This document shows positions 8,542 to 17,697 of a DNA stretch of 64,000 bases, in pieces. Each line of letters starts with the position of its first letter. The stretch's first letter is position 1. The notes beneath the pieces were generated by a model. That model did not search any database. It saw only the letters and a program-made list of their open reading frames with translations, and was not told the DNA's origin. This DNA is from Gemmobacter aquarius (GTDB lineage Bacteria; Pseudomonadota; Alphaproteobacteria; Rhodobacterales; Rhodobacteraceae). The stretch lies in contig NZ_CP028918.1 in the NCBI RefSeq assembly GCF_003060865.1, positions 318,001 through 382,000 on the forward strand, given 5' to 3'. The translations under genes were made by a program, and so were the position numbers.

Positions 8542-9579
8542 GTGAGAACCGACCCGAACCCTATCGCGCAAGCCTTGCGTCACAGCAGCCTTTGGCTTGG
8601 GCTGGTGTTCTGTGCGGCGCTGGTCCCTGTTCCGGTGCTTGGATTCTCGCTGGAATTTCCGCTGCCTGCGACTGCGCTGGGCGAGCGGCGCGCGGAACTG
8701 ACCTCGTACCGATTGCCCACGGGGCCGTTCCGGCTGGATGCAGTGCCGACGCGGTTGACCGAGGGCACCTTGGACCAGACCGCGTGGCGGCTAGAGGCCG
8801 AGGGCAAGACGACGCTGGAGATATTGGCCCCCTTGCGCGTGCAGATCGCCAAGGCGGGGTGGGTCACGCTGTTCGAATGCGAGACCGAGGCCTGTGGCGG
8901 TTTCGATTTCCGCTACGGGATCGACGTGCTGCCGGAACCGGAAATGCATGTGGACCTTGGCGATTACCGCTTTCTGGCGGCAAGCCGTGTGGGCAAGCGG
9001 GGCGAGGAATTCCTGTCGCTGCTGGTCAGCCGGTCGGCGGACCGGGGCTTTGTGCAGATGACGCTCGTGGGGGCCGAGGCCGAGCCTGACCTTTCGGCTT
9101 CGACCAAATCGCCGGAAGACCCCGTAGAGGCGGATGTTGCGGCGGCGATTGCGGCGCAAGTGCCCGTTTTGCAGGTGGCGCCCGAATCGGTGGCCGCGCC
9201 CGATACGCTGGTTGCGGCGCTTTCGGCGGGGCAGGCTTTCGCGCTGGACGATCTGGTGTTCGCATCGGGCGTGGCGCGGTTGTCGGCGGGGGAATACCCG
9301 TCGCTTGGCATTCTGGCGGGTTGGATGCAGGCCAATCCCGACGCACAGGTCAGGTTGGTCGGCCATACCGATTCGTCGGGCGGGCGGGCCGAGAATACCG
9401 CGCTGTCGAAGAAACGGGCCGAGGCGATACGGGGTGAATTGGTGGCCCGTTTCGGCATCGATGCAGGCCGGATCACCGCTGACGGTGTTGGCCCCGACGC
9501 GCCGCGTGCCAGCAATGACACCGAGGCGGGGCGCAAGAAAAACCGGCGGGTCGAAGTGGTGCCCACCCCGACCCGCTGA
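8542..9579 (+). CDS. OmpA family protein
   Basis: A 345-residue exported protein. Hydrophobic residues about 17-34 form a signal peptide or anchor. The middle part, about residues 40-230, is family-specific. The C-terminal OmpA domain, about 235-345, binds peptidoglycan: it has GHTDSSGGRAENTALSKKRA, with the NxxLSxxRA pattern, and GRKKNRRVEV at the end. It starts at GTG 8542 after AGAGG. It probably sits in the periplasm tethering the envelope to murein. It is the third gene of the CinA-GNAT-OmpA run. Confidence 0.85.
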   Translation: MRTDPNPIAQALRHSSLWLGLVFCAALVPVPVLGFSLEFPLPATALGERRAELTSYRLPTGPFRLDAVPTRLTEGTLDQTAWRLEAEGKTTLEILAPLRVQIAKAGWVTLFECETEACGGFDFRYGIDVLPEPEMHVDLGDYRFLAASRVGKRGEEFLSLLVSRSADRGFVQMTLVGAEAEPDLSASTKSPEDPVEADVAAAIAAQVPVLQVAPESVAAPDTLVAALSAGQAFALDDLVFASGVARLSAGEYPSLGILAGWMQANPDAQVRLVGHTDSSGGRAENTALSKKRAEAIRGELVARFGIDAGRITADGVGPDAPRASNDTEAGRKKNRRVEVVPTPTR

Positions 9580-9597
9580 TGTCTTATCGGTGAAAAA

Positions 9598-10503
9598 TCA
9601 CCAGATGTCGGGCCCCTTGTCGATCAGGCTGCGGGCGAGGAAGTCGATGAAGGCGCGCACCTTGGGCTGGGTGAAACGTCCCGGCGGGTAGACCGCGTAG
9701 ATGCCCTGGGTTTCGACCGGAAGGCCGGGGATCGCTTCTTCGACCAGCCCCTGTTTCATCGCGTCGTAATACAGGAACGAAGGCAGGTAGGCGATGCCAA
9801 GGCCCGACACGGCGGCGTTGAGCAGCGATTGGCCATCGTTCACGGTTAGCCAGCCCGCCGTGCGGACCTGACGCTTTTCGCCCGAGGGGGCGGTGATCTT
9901 CCAGACGTTGCCATTGGCCTGATTGGAATAGTGCAGCAGCTTGTGGTCATTCAGGTCGTCGATCTTCATCGGACGGCCATGGCGCTGGAAATAGGCGGGC
10001 GAGCCGATCATGCGCTTGGTGGTTTCAGTCAGCTTGCGCGCGCGGAGCGAGCTGTCTTCCAGCTCTCCCACGCGGATCGCCATGTCGAAACCTTCGCTGA
10101 TCAGTTCCACGTAGCGATTGTTCAGCACCATGTTCACGGTGATGTCGGGGTATTCGAGCAGGAAATCCCCGAGGATCGGCGAGAGCAGGTTGACCCCGAA
10201 ATCGGTGGCCACGCTGATTCGCAGCAGGCCCGAGGGTGCGGATTGCATCGAAGTGACCAGCGCATCAGCTTCGCCAGCATCGTTCAGCACGCGGCGGGCG
10301 CGGTCGTAATAGGCAAGGCCGATCTCGGTCGGTGACACGCGGCGCGTCGTGCGGTTCAGAAGGCGCGCCCCCAGACGCGCCTCGAGTGCCGAGACGTGCT
10401 TGGACACGGCGGATTTGGAAATGCCCATCTTCTTGGCTGCGTCGGTGAAGCCGCCTTGATCCACCACGGTGGCGAAGGCTTCCATCTCGGTCAGTCGGTC
10501 CAT
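9598..10503 (-). CDS. LysR family transcriptional regulator
   Basis: A 301-residue LysR-type regulator. The winged helix-turn-helix is at residues 5-62 (MEAFATVVDQGGFTDAAKK, then KSAVSKHVSALEARLGARLL), followed by a linker and a periplasmic-binding-protein-like effector domain from about 90. The RTTRRVSPTE motif after the HTH places it in the large CrgA/AaeR-type group whose members often control neighbouring oxidoreductases. No divergent gene lies immediately opposite its start at 10503, so the target cannot be read from context. The nearest neighbour upstream is the 2,4-dienoyl-CoA reductase on the same strand. Confidence 0.88.
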   Translation of the reverse strand: MDRLTEMEAFATVVDQGGFTDAAKKMGISKSAVSKHVSALEARLGARLLNRTTRRVSPTEIGLAYYDRARRVLNDAGEADALVTSMQSAPSGLLRISVATDFGVNLLSPILGDFLLEYPDITVNMVLNNRYVELISEGFDMAIRVGELEDSSLRARKLTETTKRMIGSPAYFQRHGRPMKIDDLNDHKLLHYSNQANGNVWKITAPSGEKRQVRTAGWLTVNDGQSLLNAAVSGLGIAYLPSFLYYDAMKQGLVEEAIPGLPVETQGIYAVYPPGRFTQPKVRAFIDFLARSLIDKGPDIW

Positions 10504-10667
10504 TGTTTTCCTCTGGCAAGCTATGAGGTCGTCTTTGGCGGTATTGATCGCCAATTCGGGCAGCATCGGGGCGCGGTTGCGTCCGATCCGCGGTATTGCG
10601 GGGTATCGTTGCTTTTGCGGAAACGGAAAGCCGACACTTCGGTCAGCGGCCCCGACCTTTGGACGGG

Positions 10668-12659
10668 TCAGAGCGTGGCGGCCAAGCGGGCGGCTTGGTC
10701 GATGGCGCGTTTGGCATCAAGCTCGGCTGCGACATCGGCGCCGCCGATGATGTGGCAGGGGGCGGAAAGGCTGGCGGCAAGGCTGCGGTTGGGGATCTGT
10801 CCGGCGCAGAGGACGACGGTGTCGACGGGCAGGAGTTCGGGGGCGCCGCCGCGTTCGATGGTCAGGCCTTGGGCGGTGATCTCGCGGTAGGTGACGCCGC
10901 CCAGCAGCGTCACGCCCTTGGCGGCGAGGGTGGCGCGGTGGATCCAGCCGGTGGTCTTGCCAAGGTTGCGGCCCGGCTTTTCGGCCTTGCGCTGCAACAG
11001 CCAGACTTGCCGTGCGGCGGGCGCAGGGTGGGGCCTGACCAAGCCGCCCGCGACCTGTGCCGGATCGCCCACGCCCCATTCGCGCCGCCATTGCGCGGGG
11101 TGCAGCGTGGGGCTGGTGGCTGCTTCGGTCAGGAACTGCGCCACGTCAAAGCCGATGCCGCCCGCGCCGACGATCGCCACGCGGGGACCGACGGGTGCGC
11201 CGTTCAGCACGTCGAGATAGGACAGCGCGCGGTCATGGCCTGCGATATCGGGCTGACGCGGGGTGACTCCGGTGGCGATGATCACCTCGTCGTAACCGGC
11301 AAGCAGGGCGGGGGTGGCGGGTGTGGACAGGCGCAGGTTGACGCCCGCCACGCGCAGGCGGGTGGCAAACCAGTCGATCAGGGGGCCGAATTCCTCCTTG
11401 CCCGGAATGCGGGCGGCAAGGCGGAGTTGGCCGCCGATCTGGCCCGAGGCTTCGAACAGGGTGACGCTGTGGCCGCGTTCTGCGGCGATGGCGGCTGCGG
11501 TCATGCCTGCGGGGCCTGCGCCGACCACGGCGATGCATTTGGGGGCGGTGGTCGGGGGATAGGTCAGGTCCAGCTCATGCCCCGCGCGCGGGTTCACCAG
11601 ACAGGAGGCGATCTTGCCGGAAAAGGTGTGGTCGAGGCAGGCCTGATTGCAGGCGATGCAGGGCGCGATTTCGGCGCTGCGCCCGGCGGCGGCTTTCGCC
11701 ACGAAATCCGAATCGGCAAGGAAGGGGCGGGCCATGCTGACCATGTCGGCCATGCCACGGGCCAGCAGGTCTTCGGCCACTTCGGGGGTGTTGATGCGGT
11801 TCGAGGCGATGACGGGGATGGTCACTTCGGCCCGCAAACGCTGGGTCAGGTGGGCAAAGGCGGCGCGGGGGACCGAGGTGGCGATGGTGGGCACCCGCGC
11901 CTCATGCCAGCCGATGCCGGTGTTGAGGATGGTGGCGCCCGCGGCTTCGATGGCGCGGGCGAGGGCGGCGACCTCGTCCCATGTCGAACCATCTGGTACG
12001 AGATCGATCAAGCTGATCCGGTAGATCAGCAGGAAAGCGGGGCCGAGGGCCTCGCGGATGCGGGTGACGATCTGAACCGGCAGGCGCATGCGGTTGGCAT
12101 AATCCCCGCCCCAACGGTCGGTGCGGTGGTTGGTACGGCGGGCGAGGAACTGGTTGAGGAAGTAGCCCTCGCTTCCCATGACCTCGACACCGTCATAGCC
12201 CGCGTCGCGTGCGCGGGTGGCGGCGGTGACCATGTCGGCGATCTGCTTTTCGATGCCGGCCTCGTCAAGCTCGCGCGGGGGAAAGGGCGAGATCGGGGAA
12301 CGGATGGCAGAAGGGGCGACGCAGTCCTTGCCGTAAGCGTAGCGGCCCGCGTGCAGGATCTGCATGGCGATGCGCCCGCCTGCGGCATGGACGGCGGCGG
12401 TGACGCGGGCGTGGTTCGTGATGTCATCAGGGGTGAAAAGCCCTGCCGCACCGGGGAATACGCCGCCTTCGGCATTGGGGGCCATGCCGCCCGTGACGAT
12501 CAGCCCGACCCCGCCGCGCGCCCGTTCGGCGTAGAATGCCGCGACCCGCGCCCAGTCGCCCCGCTCCTCGAGCCCCGTATGCATCGACCCCATGACCACG
12601 CGATTGGGCAGGGTCAGCGGGCCGAGGGTGAGGGGGGCGAGAAGGTGGGGGTAGGGCAT
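10668..12659 (-). CDS. fadH: NADPH-dependent 2,4-dienoyl-CoA reductase (FadH-like)
   Basis: A 663-residue flavoenzyme that reduces 2,4-dienoyl-CoA during beta-oxidation of unsaturated fatty acids. The N-terminal old-yellow-enzyme TIM barrel covers about 1-330. A [4Fe-4S] site is formed by Cys334, Cys337, Cys341 and Cys353, in the CxxCx3Cx11C spacing of FadH. The C-terminal FAD/NAD(P) region starts at GAGPAG (380-385). A related dimethylamine or NADH:flavin oxidoreductase role cannot be excluded. ATG 12659 follows AGGAG; the longer frame is not supported. It is preceded by hairpin repeats at 12747-12813. Confidence 0.85.
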   Translation of the reverse strand: MPYPHLLAPLTLGPLTLPNRVVMGSMHTGLEERGDWARVAAFYAERARGGVGLIVTGGMAPNAEGGVFPGAAGLFTPDDITNHARVTAAVHAAGGRIAMQILHAGRYAYGKDCVAPSAIRSPISPFPPRELDEAGIEKQIADMVTAATRARDAGYDGVEVMGSEGYFLNQFLARRTNHRTDRWGGDYANRMRLPVQIVTRIREALGPAFLLIYRISLIDLVPDGSTWDEVAALARAIEAAGATILNTGIGWHEARVPTIATSVPRAAFAHLTQRLRAEVTIPVIASNRINTPEVAEDLLARGMADMVSMARPFLADSDFVAKAAAGRSAEIAPCIACNQACLDHTFSGKIASCLVNPRAGHELDLTYPPTTAPKCIAVVGAGPAGMTAAAIAAERGHSVTLFEASGQIGGQLRLAARIPGKEEFGPLIDWFATRLRVAGVNLRLSTPATPALLAGYDEVIIATGVTPRQPDIAGHDRALSYLDVLNGAPVGPRVAIVGAGGIGFDVAQFLTEAATSPTLHPAQWRREWGVGDPAQVAGGLVRPHPAPAARQVWLLQRKAEKPGRNLGKTTGWIHRATLAAKGVTLLGGVTYREITAQGLTIERGGAPELLPVDTVVLCAGQIPNRSLAASLSAPCHIIGGADVAAELDAKRAIDQAARLAATL

Positions 12660-12744
12660 GGGCGTCTCCTGCCCGCCTTGATGGCGCAGCGAAGGACGGA
12701 TGTCACGGCTCACGTGGCGTCAGGTTCTGTCACTGCAGGGGGCA

Positions 12745-12815
12745 ACGATTTTTCTGCGAAAAATCAGCCCCCGCCCCCCGCCGGAGCGCGCCGTGAATTT
12801 TCGCAGAAAATTCGT
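12745..12815. repeat. Inverted pair of TGC-loop hairpins
   Basis: Hairpin 12747-12765 has arms GATTTTTC/GAAAAATC and loop TGC. Hairpin 12795-12813 has arms GAATTTTC/GAAAATTC and loop GCA, so it is the same motif in reverse. The spacer contains CGGAGCGCG, which is also in the spacer of the 55502-55585 locus. The first hairpin is base-for-base identical to the one at 48038-48056. Confidence 0.88.
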
Positions 12816-12841
12816 TGGGCCGCAAAGGCGCCGGGGCGTGG

Positions 12842-13213
12842 TCAGGTCGTTTCCACGCAATGCCTGCGGAAGGCGCGTTTGAGCATGTCGAGTTCGGCGC
12901 GGAGCAGGTCGATCTCGGCGCGCAGGTCGTCTTCCATGGCGACGCCGGTGATGATGGTGAAATGCGCCAGCGTCTCGCCCGCCGCGCGGGCGCGGATGAG
13001 GAAGGTCTGCACGCCCTCGGTCAGGACCGCGGCGGGGATCGGCACCTTGACCAGCCATTGTCCCGTGGCGTCGGGAAGGGCGGTGACGGTCAGTCCGGGC
13101 AGGACCGCGTCGTTCAGGCGCACTTCGAGGCCGGGTTGGTCGACATCGGCTTTCAGCACGCCCTCCCACACTCCGCCGCGGATGCGCGTTTTCGTCAGGC
13201 TTACCCCGTCCAT
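12842..13213 (-). CDS. Uncharacterised 123-residue protein with C-terminal coiled coil
   Basis: I do not recognise this family. Residues 1-92 are rich in beta-strand patterns (RGGVWEGVL, PGLEVRLND, QWLVKVPIP, TFLIRA), suggesting a small beta-sandwich. Residues about 93-116 (MEDDLRAEIDLLRAELDMLKRAF) form a heptad-like coiled coil that may dimerise. There is no signal peptide or membrane segment. It begins two bases after the stop of the upstream DUF6478-like gene, so the pair is certainly cotranscribed and the proteins may act together. The long frame upstream is shadow sequence. Confidence 0.75.
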   Translation of the reverse strand: MDGVSLTKTRIRGGVWEGVLKADVDQPGLEVRLNDAVLPGLTVTALPDATGQWLVKVPIPAAVLTEGVQTFLIRARAAGETLAHFTIITGVAMEDDLRAEIDLLRAELDMLKRAFRRHCVETT

Positions 13214-13215
13214 CG

Positions 13216-14013
13216 TCAAAGCTCCGCCCGTGGCCTGCGGCTGACCGTCAGGTCGCGCAGGGTGATCTGGTTCATTTCCGGCCCTTCGAAGATCAGGTCG
13301 ATCCAGAGCCGTTCGATCCGCTTTTCGTTGACCTTGGTATAGGCCAGGTCGAATTCCACCATGGTCTCGGCCCCGTTGAGCGGCATCTCGCGGACCACCT
13401 GTTCGGTGTTCGGCCCGTGTTTCACGTTCAGGCGGGCAAAGATTTCCAGCGGTTTCTCGGTTTCGATGATCGCGTCGATCCGCACGAGATGGCGCAGTTT
13501 CAGGCCCTGCGCGCCTTCGTCGGGAAGGTCGATGACCAGTGACAGGAAAGATCCGTCGAAGCGGAATACGTCGAGCCTGAGGCCATAGGGCGCGACATCG
13601 GCTTCGCGTGTGTTCCTGATCTGGCGCAGGGTCAGTTCCGACTGGCGGCAATCGTGGAAGATGGTGGCACCCTCGCACACCTGCGTCCGCGTCGCCACGG
13701 CGGCCACGCCGGGGGTCGGGATCGGGCCTTTCCACAGTTCGGGACGCCAGACCCATTCGGTGCCGGGTTGCTTGCGGATGGCGTTAGAGCCGATGACGGG
13801 CAGGGCAAGGCGGTGATCGGCCACATGGATGATCCGGTCGAGCTGGCGGCGCAGGCTGCGGGCGCGGGTGCGCCAATGGCGCAGGTCGGCAAGGTCGGCA
13901 GCCGCGGCAGTGTCTGCCGCCTCTTGCCAAAGTTTCAGCGCCCGCCGCTGGAGAACCCTATCGAGAACCGTCGTAAGTTTTCCCAAAGCCACACCGTCTT
14001 TACCATTCCGCAC
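13216..14013 (-). CDS. DUF6478-like conserved protein of Rhodobacteraceae
   Basis: A 265-residue soluble protein without signal peptide. An N-terminal helical region (about 8-65) with many Arg/Leu residues (HWRTRARSLRRQLDRII) is followed by a mostly beta region with RPELWKGPIPTPG, TIFHDCRQSELTLRQIRN and SFLSLVIDLP, and it ends LRDLTVSRRPRAEL. I think this corresponds to the DUF6478 family, known mainly from Rhodobacteraceae, but the number is from memory. GTG 14013 is the start of the open frame; GTG 13992 is an alternative. It is coupled to the 123-residue gene downstream. Confidence 0.7.
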   Translation of the reverse strand: MRNGKDGVALGKLTTVLDRVLQRRALKLWQEAADTAAAADLADLRHWRTRARSLRRQLDRIIHVADHRLALPVIGSNAIRKQPGTEWVWRPELWKGPIPTPGVAAVATRTQVCEGATIFHDCRQSELTLRQIRNTREADVAPYGLRLDVFRFDGSFLSLVIDLPDEGAQGLKLRHLVRIDAIIETEKPLEIFARLNVKHGPNTEQVVREMPLNGAETMVEFDLAYTKVNEKRIERLWIDLIFEGPEMNQITLRDLTVSRRPRAEL

Positions 14014-14128
14014 CCGGGCTGACCCGAGGTTCGCCCCGCTTTATGCCGCAAAAGGCGTGCCGCGCCACTGGCTAATTGCCGGTTTTGTCGCCGATTGTAG
14101 ACAGAGCGTGACCTTTCGCGCGGAAAGC

Positions 14129-14752
14129 CTAGGCGGGCGGCTGCACCGGCAGGCGATTCGCGGTGTCGAGGGCGGCGAGCGCGGCGTCGAGAAGCGACCG
14201 GCTTTGGTCGGATGTCAGGGGGGCATCGGGCGATCCGGTGACCGAAACGGTGGCAAGCCGTCCGCGCAGGCCACGAAAGGCGCGCCAGTATTCGCCCGTG
14301 GTGTTGTCGGCGACGTGGAGCACGAAGGTGGCATCCGTGCCTGCGGCAGAGAGCACGCGCACGTCTTCGGCCCGGCCTTCGCGGGCAAGGGCGGCGCGTC
14401 CGGCTTCGGACTGGAAAAAGGCGGCCAGTGCTTCGCCCCCGCCGGCCAGGACGCCTGCCGAGGCGGCTGGACCGACCGAGAGCGTGATGATCGCCGGAGG
14501 GGCCGATGCCGATGTGGCGCCCGAACAGCGCCCCATCAGAATCACCGCGCTGTCGTCGCCGCGCATGCCCGCGCCCGGAGAGATGCAATAGCCCGAGGGG
14601 GCCGACGCGACCACTGCGCCGTCGATGATCGGGATGGTGCGGATGCGGCTTGTTCCTGCGACATCGCAGCCCGCGACCGCGACCAGTGCCATGATCGACA
14701 GGCCAAGGCCCGACCTATGGCCAAATGCCCCATAGCGCGCTTTCAATTGCAT
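14129..14752 (-). CDS. Putative lipoprotein of unknown function
   Basis: A 207-residue predicted lipoprotein. The N-terminus MQLKARYGAFGHRSG is followed by the hydrophobic stretch LGLSIMALVAVAGCD, whose VAGC lipobox places the lipidated cysteine near residue 28. The mature part has a Cys pair in GYCISPGAGMRGDDSAVILMGRC, a pattern that could form a disulfide, and a C-terminal alpha-rich segment. I do not recognise a domain. ATG 14752 was chosen because it gives a proper signal sequence; the longer frame to 14947 would bury it. It is divergent from the GNAT gene at 14922. Confidence 0.7.
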   Translation of the reverse strand: MQLKARYGAFGHRSGLGLSIMALVAVAGCDVAGTSRIRTIPIIDGAVVASAPSGYCISPGAGMRGDDSAVILMGRCSGATSASAPPAIITLSVGPAASAGVLAGGGEALAAFFQSEAGRAALAREGRAEDVRVLSAAGTDATFVLHVADNTTGEYWRAFRGLRGRLATVSVTGSPDAPLTSDQSRSLLDAALAALDTANRLPVQPPA

Positions 14753-14921
14753 CCCGAACACCCTTATCCAGCACCATGCCCCGGCTTTCGCTATGCAGGA
14801 GCGCCCCTTGCATAGCGCCGCGAGCGGCTTTGCGTCCACCTTTCTGCGAAAGCGCGTAGCGGACGATTGCCATTTGCCGCCGCTGGCGTTTGTCTGTGCG
14901 AAACGATTTGCGGAGAGACCC

Positions 14922-15362
14922 ATGCGTATCAGACCCGTTCGCGACACCGATCACGCCGCATGGCTTGGCCTATTCCGCGCCTATGCCGGCTTTTACAAGA
15001 CCAACCCGACCGCCGAAGCCGAAGCCGCCGTCTGGGGCTGGATCTTTAATGCGGCCGAACCCTTCTGGTGCGATCTGGCGGTCGACGCCGATGATCGCCC
15101 GCTTGGTTTTGCACAGTACCAGTTGATGCACCGGTCGCTGGGCGGGTCGAAGGTGTGCTACCTGTCGGACCTGTTCACACTGCCCGAGGCGCGGGGCCAA
15201 GGCGCGGGGCGGGCCCTGATCGACCACGTGCGCGCGGTTGCGGGGGGTATGGGCTGTCCCAACATTCGCTGGTTGACGGCCGAGGACAACGCGACCGCCC
15301 GCGCGCTTTACGATACGTACCAGCCGCGCACGCCCTTTGTGCTTTATTCCGTTCCGACGTGA
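14922..15362 (+). CDS. GNAT family N-acetyltransferase
   Basis: A 146-residue protein that starts with the classical GNAT opening MRIRPVRDTDHAAWLGLF. Motif A is visible as LSDLFTLPEARGQGAGRALIDHV (R-x-x-G-x-G/A), and motif B as WLTAEDNATARALYDTY. The length is typical of single-domain GNATs; the acceptor is unknown. CGGAGAG precedes ATG 14922 at five to six bases, which decides the start over the longer frame from 14793. It stands about 100 bases ahead of accD on the same strand and divergent from the lipoprotein gene. Confidence 0.85.
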   Translation: MRIRPVRDTDHAAWLGLFRAYAGFYKTNPTAEAEAAVWGWIFNAAEPFWCDLAVDADDRPLGFAQYQLMHRSLGGSKVCYLSDLFTLPEARGQGAGRALIDHVRAVAGGMGCPNIRWLTAEDNATARALYDTYQPRTPFVLYSVPT

Positions 15363-15460
15363 CGGAACGGGAACATCGCCCTGACAATTGCAATTCACCC
15401 CCCGCCGGACTATCTGTCCGCGGATAACAGACCGCCACGACCAAAGGGCTGCGCCTCGCG

Positions 15461-16354
15461 ATGAACTGGATTTCCAATTACGTCCGCCCGAAGATCAACT
15501 CGCTCTTCTCGCGCCGCGAAGTGCCCGAGAACCTGTGGACCAAGTGCCCCGAATGCGGCACGATGCTGTTTCACCGCGAATTGCAGGCCAATCTGAACGT
15601 TTGCACCCATTGCGACCACCACATGGCGATCAGCCCGCGGGAACGGTTCGGGGCGCTGTTCGATGGCGGTATCTTTACCGAGGTCAAGGTGCCGGATGCG
15701 CTGGTCGATCCGTTGCAGTTCCGCGACCAGAAAAAATATCCCGACCGGCTGAAGACCGCGCAAAAGGCGACCGGAGAGCGCGAGGCGATGCTGGTGGCCG
15801 AGGGCGAGATTGCCCGCACGCCGATTGTCGCCGTGGCGCAGGATTTCAGCTTTATGGCCGGATCGATGGGCATGTATGTCGGCAACGCTATTCTGGCCGC
15901 CGCCGCGCGTGCGGTCGAGATGAAGCGCCCCTTGGTGCTGTTTTCGGCTGCTGGCGGGGCGCGGATGCAGGAAGGGATCTTGTCGCTGATGCAGATGCCG
16001 CGCACCACGGTCGCGGTTCAGATGCTGCGCGAGGCGGGGCTGCCCTATATCGTCGTCTTGACCCACCCGACCACGGGCGGGGTGACGGCATCTTACGCCA
16101 TGCTGGGCGATGTGCAGATTGCCGAACCCAATGCGCTGATCTGCTTTGCCGGTCCCCGCGTGATCGAACAGACCATCCGCGAAAAGCTGCCCGAAGGGTT
16201 TCAGCGGGCGGAATATCTGCTGGATCACGGGATGCTGGACCGCGTGACGCATCGCAAGGCGCTGCGCGAGGAGTTGGTGACGATCATCCGCATGCTGACC
16301 GGACAGCCGCCCGCGATCCGGGGCGAGTTGACCTTGCAGCCTGCCGAAGCCTGA
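15461..16354 (+). CDS. accD: Acetyl-CoA carboxylase carboxyltransferase subunit beta
   Basis: A 297-residue subunit that, with AccA, transfers the carboxyl group from biotin to acetyl-CoA to make malonyl-CoA for fatty acid synthesis. The N-terminal zinc ribbon has Cys29, Cys32, Cys48 and Cys51. The crotonase-type carboxyltransferase domain follows, with [11 protein letters not shown] and [16 protein letters not shown] forming the oxyanion and CoA sites. The ending at ELTLQPAEA is normal. folC begins one base after its stop, the conserved accD-folC arrangement. Confidence 0.96.
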   Translation: MNWISNYVRPKINSLFSRREVPENLWTKCPECGTMLFHRELQANLNVCTHCDHHMAISPRERFGALFDGGIFTEVKVPDALVDPLQFRDQKKYPDRLKTAQKATGEREAMLVAEGEIARTPIVAVAQDFSFMAGSMGMYVGNAILAAAARAVEMKRPLVLFSAAGGARMQEGILSLMQMPRTTVAVQMLREAGLPYIVVLTHPTTGGVTASYAMLGDVQIAEPNALICFAGPRVIEQTIREKLPEGFQRAEYLLDHGMLDRVTHRKALREELVTIIRMLTGQPPAIRGELTLQPAEA

Positions 16355-16355
16355 C

Positions 16356-17630
16356 ATGGCCACCGCTTACGGTTCCGATGCCGTCCTCGAACGGATGATG
16401 ACCTTGCACCCCAAGGTCATCGACCTGACGCTTGACCGCGTGCACCGCTTGCTGGGGTTGCTCGGCAATCCCGAACGCGCCATTCCGCCGGGGATCCATA
16501 TCGCGGGCACCAATGGCAAGGGCAGCACGCAGGCGATGATCCGCGCGGGGCTGGAAGCGGGGGGAAGCCGCGTGCATGCCTATACCTCGCCGCATCTGGC
16601 GCGGTTTCATGAACGCATCCGGCTGGCGGGCGAGTTGATCTCTGAACCTGCGCTGACCACGCTGCTGGATGAGTGTGTGGCAAAGAACGGTGCGGACGAG
16701 ATCACGTTTTTCGAGATCACCACCTGCGCGGCTTTCCTCGCCTTTGCGCGCACGCCTGCGGATTGGACCTTGCTTGAGGTCGGGCTGGGCGGGCGGCTCG
16801 ATGCGACCAATGTGATCGAACCGGCGCTGTCGATCATCACGCCGGTCAGTCTGGACCATCAGGCGTTCCTTGGCGATACGGTCGGCGCGATTGCGGGCGA
16901 AAAGGCCGGGATTATCAAGCGCGGCGTGCCCTGCATCGTGGGACCGCAGACAGACGAGGGGCTTGCCGTGATCGAGGCGCGGGCCGAACGGCTGGGCGCG
17001 CCCTTGCTGGTTTATGGCCAGCACTGGCATGTCTGGGAAGAAAACGGGCGGATGCTCTATCAGGACGAGCGGGGGCTTTTGGACCTGCCGCTCCCGAACC
17101 TGCCCGGACCGCACCAGATCCAGAACGCCGGTGCCGCGATCACCGCGTTGCGCCATCTGGGCCGCGACGAGGCTGCGGTCGAAGCCGCCGTGACCCGTGC
17201 CGAATGGCCCGCCCGTATGCAGCGCCTGCGCCGTGGGCCGCTGGTCGACAGCGCGCCTTCGGTCGAGTTGTGGCTGGACGGCGGGCACAATCCGGCAGGG
17301 GGCGAGGCGGTGGCCGCCACGCTGGCGCGGATGCCCGAACGCGAGACGCATGTGATTTGCGGGATGCTGAACACCAAGGATGTCACGGGCTATATGGTGC
17401 CGCTTGCCCCCCATGTGACGCGGCTGCATGCCGTGACCATACCGGGGGAAAAGAACACCCTTCCCGCCGATGAGACGGCAGATGCCGCCCGCGCGGCGGG
17501 GATCGACGCGGTGGCAGCTGGATCGGTGGCCGAGGCCTTGGCCGCAATCGCCGCCGCAACGCCCGCCGCCCGCGTGCTGATCTGCGGGTCGCTCTATCTC
17601 GCCGGAGCGATCCTGCGCGAGAACGGCTAA
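16356..17630 (+). CDS. folC: Bifunctional folylpolyglutamate synthase / dihydrofolate synthase
   Basis: A 424-residue Mur-ligase-family enzyme that adds glutamate to dihydropteroate and extends folate polyglutamate tails. The ATP-binding P-loop GTNGKGST is at residues 51-58. The family signatures YTSPHLARFHERIR, EVGLGGRLDATN and LDGGHNPAGG follow in order. Its ATG lies one base after the accD stop, so the two genes are cotranscribed. The length and motifs are complete. The NYN gene starts 67 bases downstream. Confidence 0.95.
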   Translation: MATAYGSDAVLERMMTLHPKVIDLTLDRVHRLLGLLGNPERAIPPGIHIAGTNGKGSTQAMIRAGLEAGGSRVHAYTSPHLARFHERIRLAGELISEPALTTLLDECVAKNGADEITFFEITTCAAFLAFARTPADWTLLEVGLGGRLDATNVIEPALSIITPVSLDHQAFLGDTVGAIAGEKAGIIKRGVPCIVGPQTDEGLAVIEARAERLGAPLLVYGQHWHVWEENGRMLYQDERGLLDLPLPNLPGPHQIQNAGAAITALRHLGRDEAAVEAAVTRAEWPARMQRLRRGPLVDSAPSVELWLDGGHNPAGGEAVAATLARMPERETHVICGMLNTKDVTGYMVPLAPHVTRLHAVTIPGEKNTLPADETADAARAAGIDAVAAGSVAEALAAIAAATPAARVLICGSLYLAGAILRENG

Positions 17631-17697
17631 TTCAACCCGACCCTCGGGAGAGTCGTGCTAAAGGTTAACGCAGTTTGATTCTGCAAAGACCTTTGCC

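Noticed and set aside
10596..13244. An 882-residue open frame on the plus strand opposite the 2,4-dienoyl-CoA reductase
   Set aside because: It mirrors the real gene in an antisense frame, is dominated by Gly/Ala/Asp/His/Arg low-complexity sequence and has no domain. High GC at third positions creates such frames.
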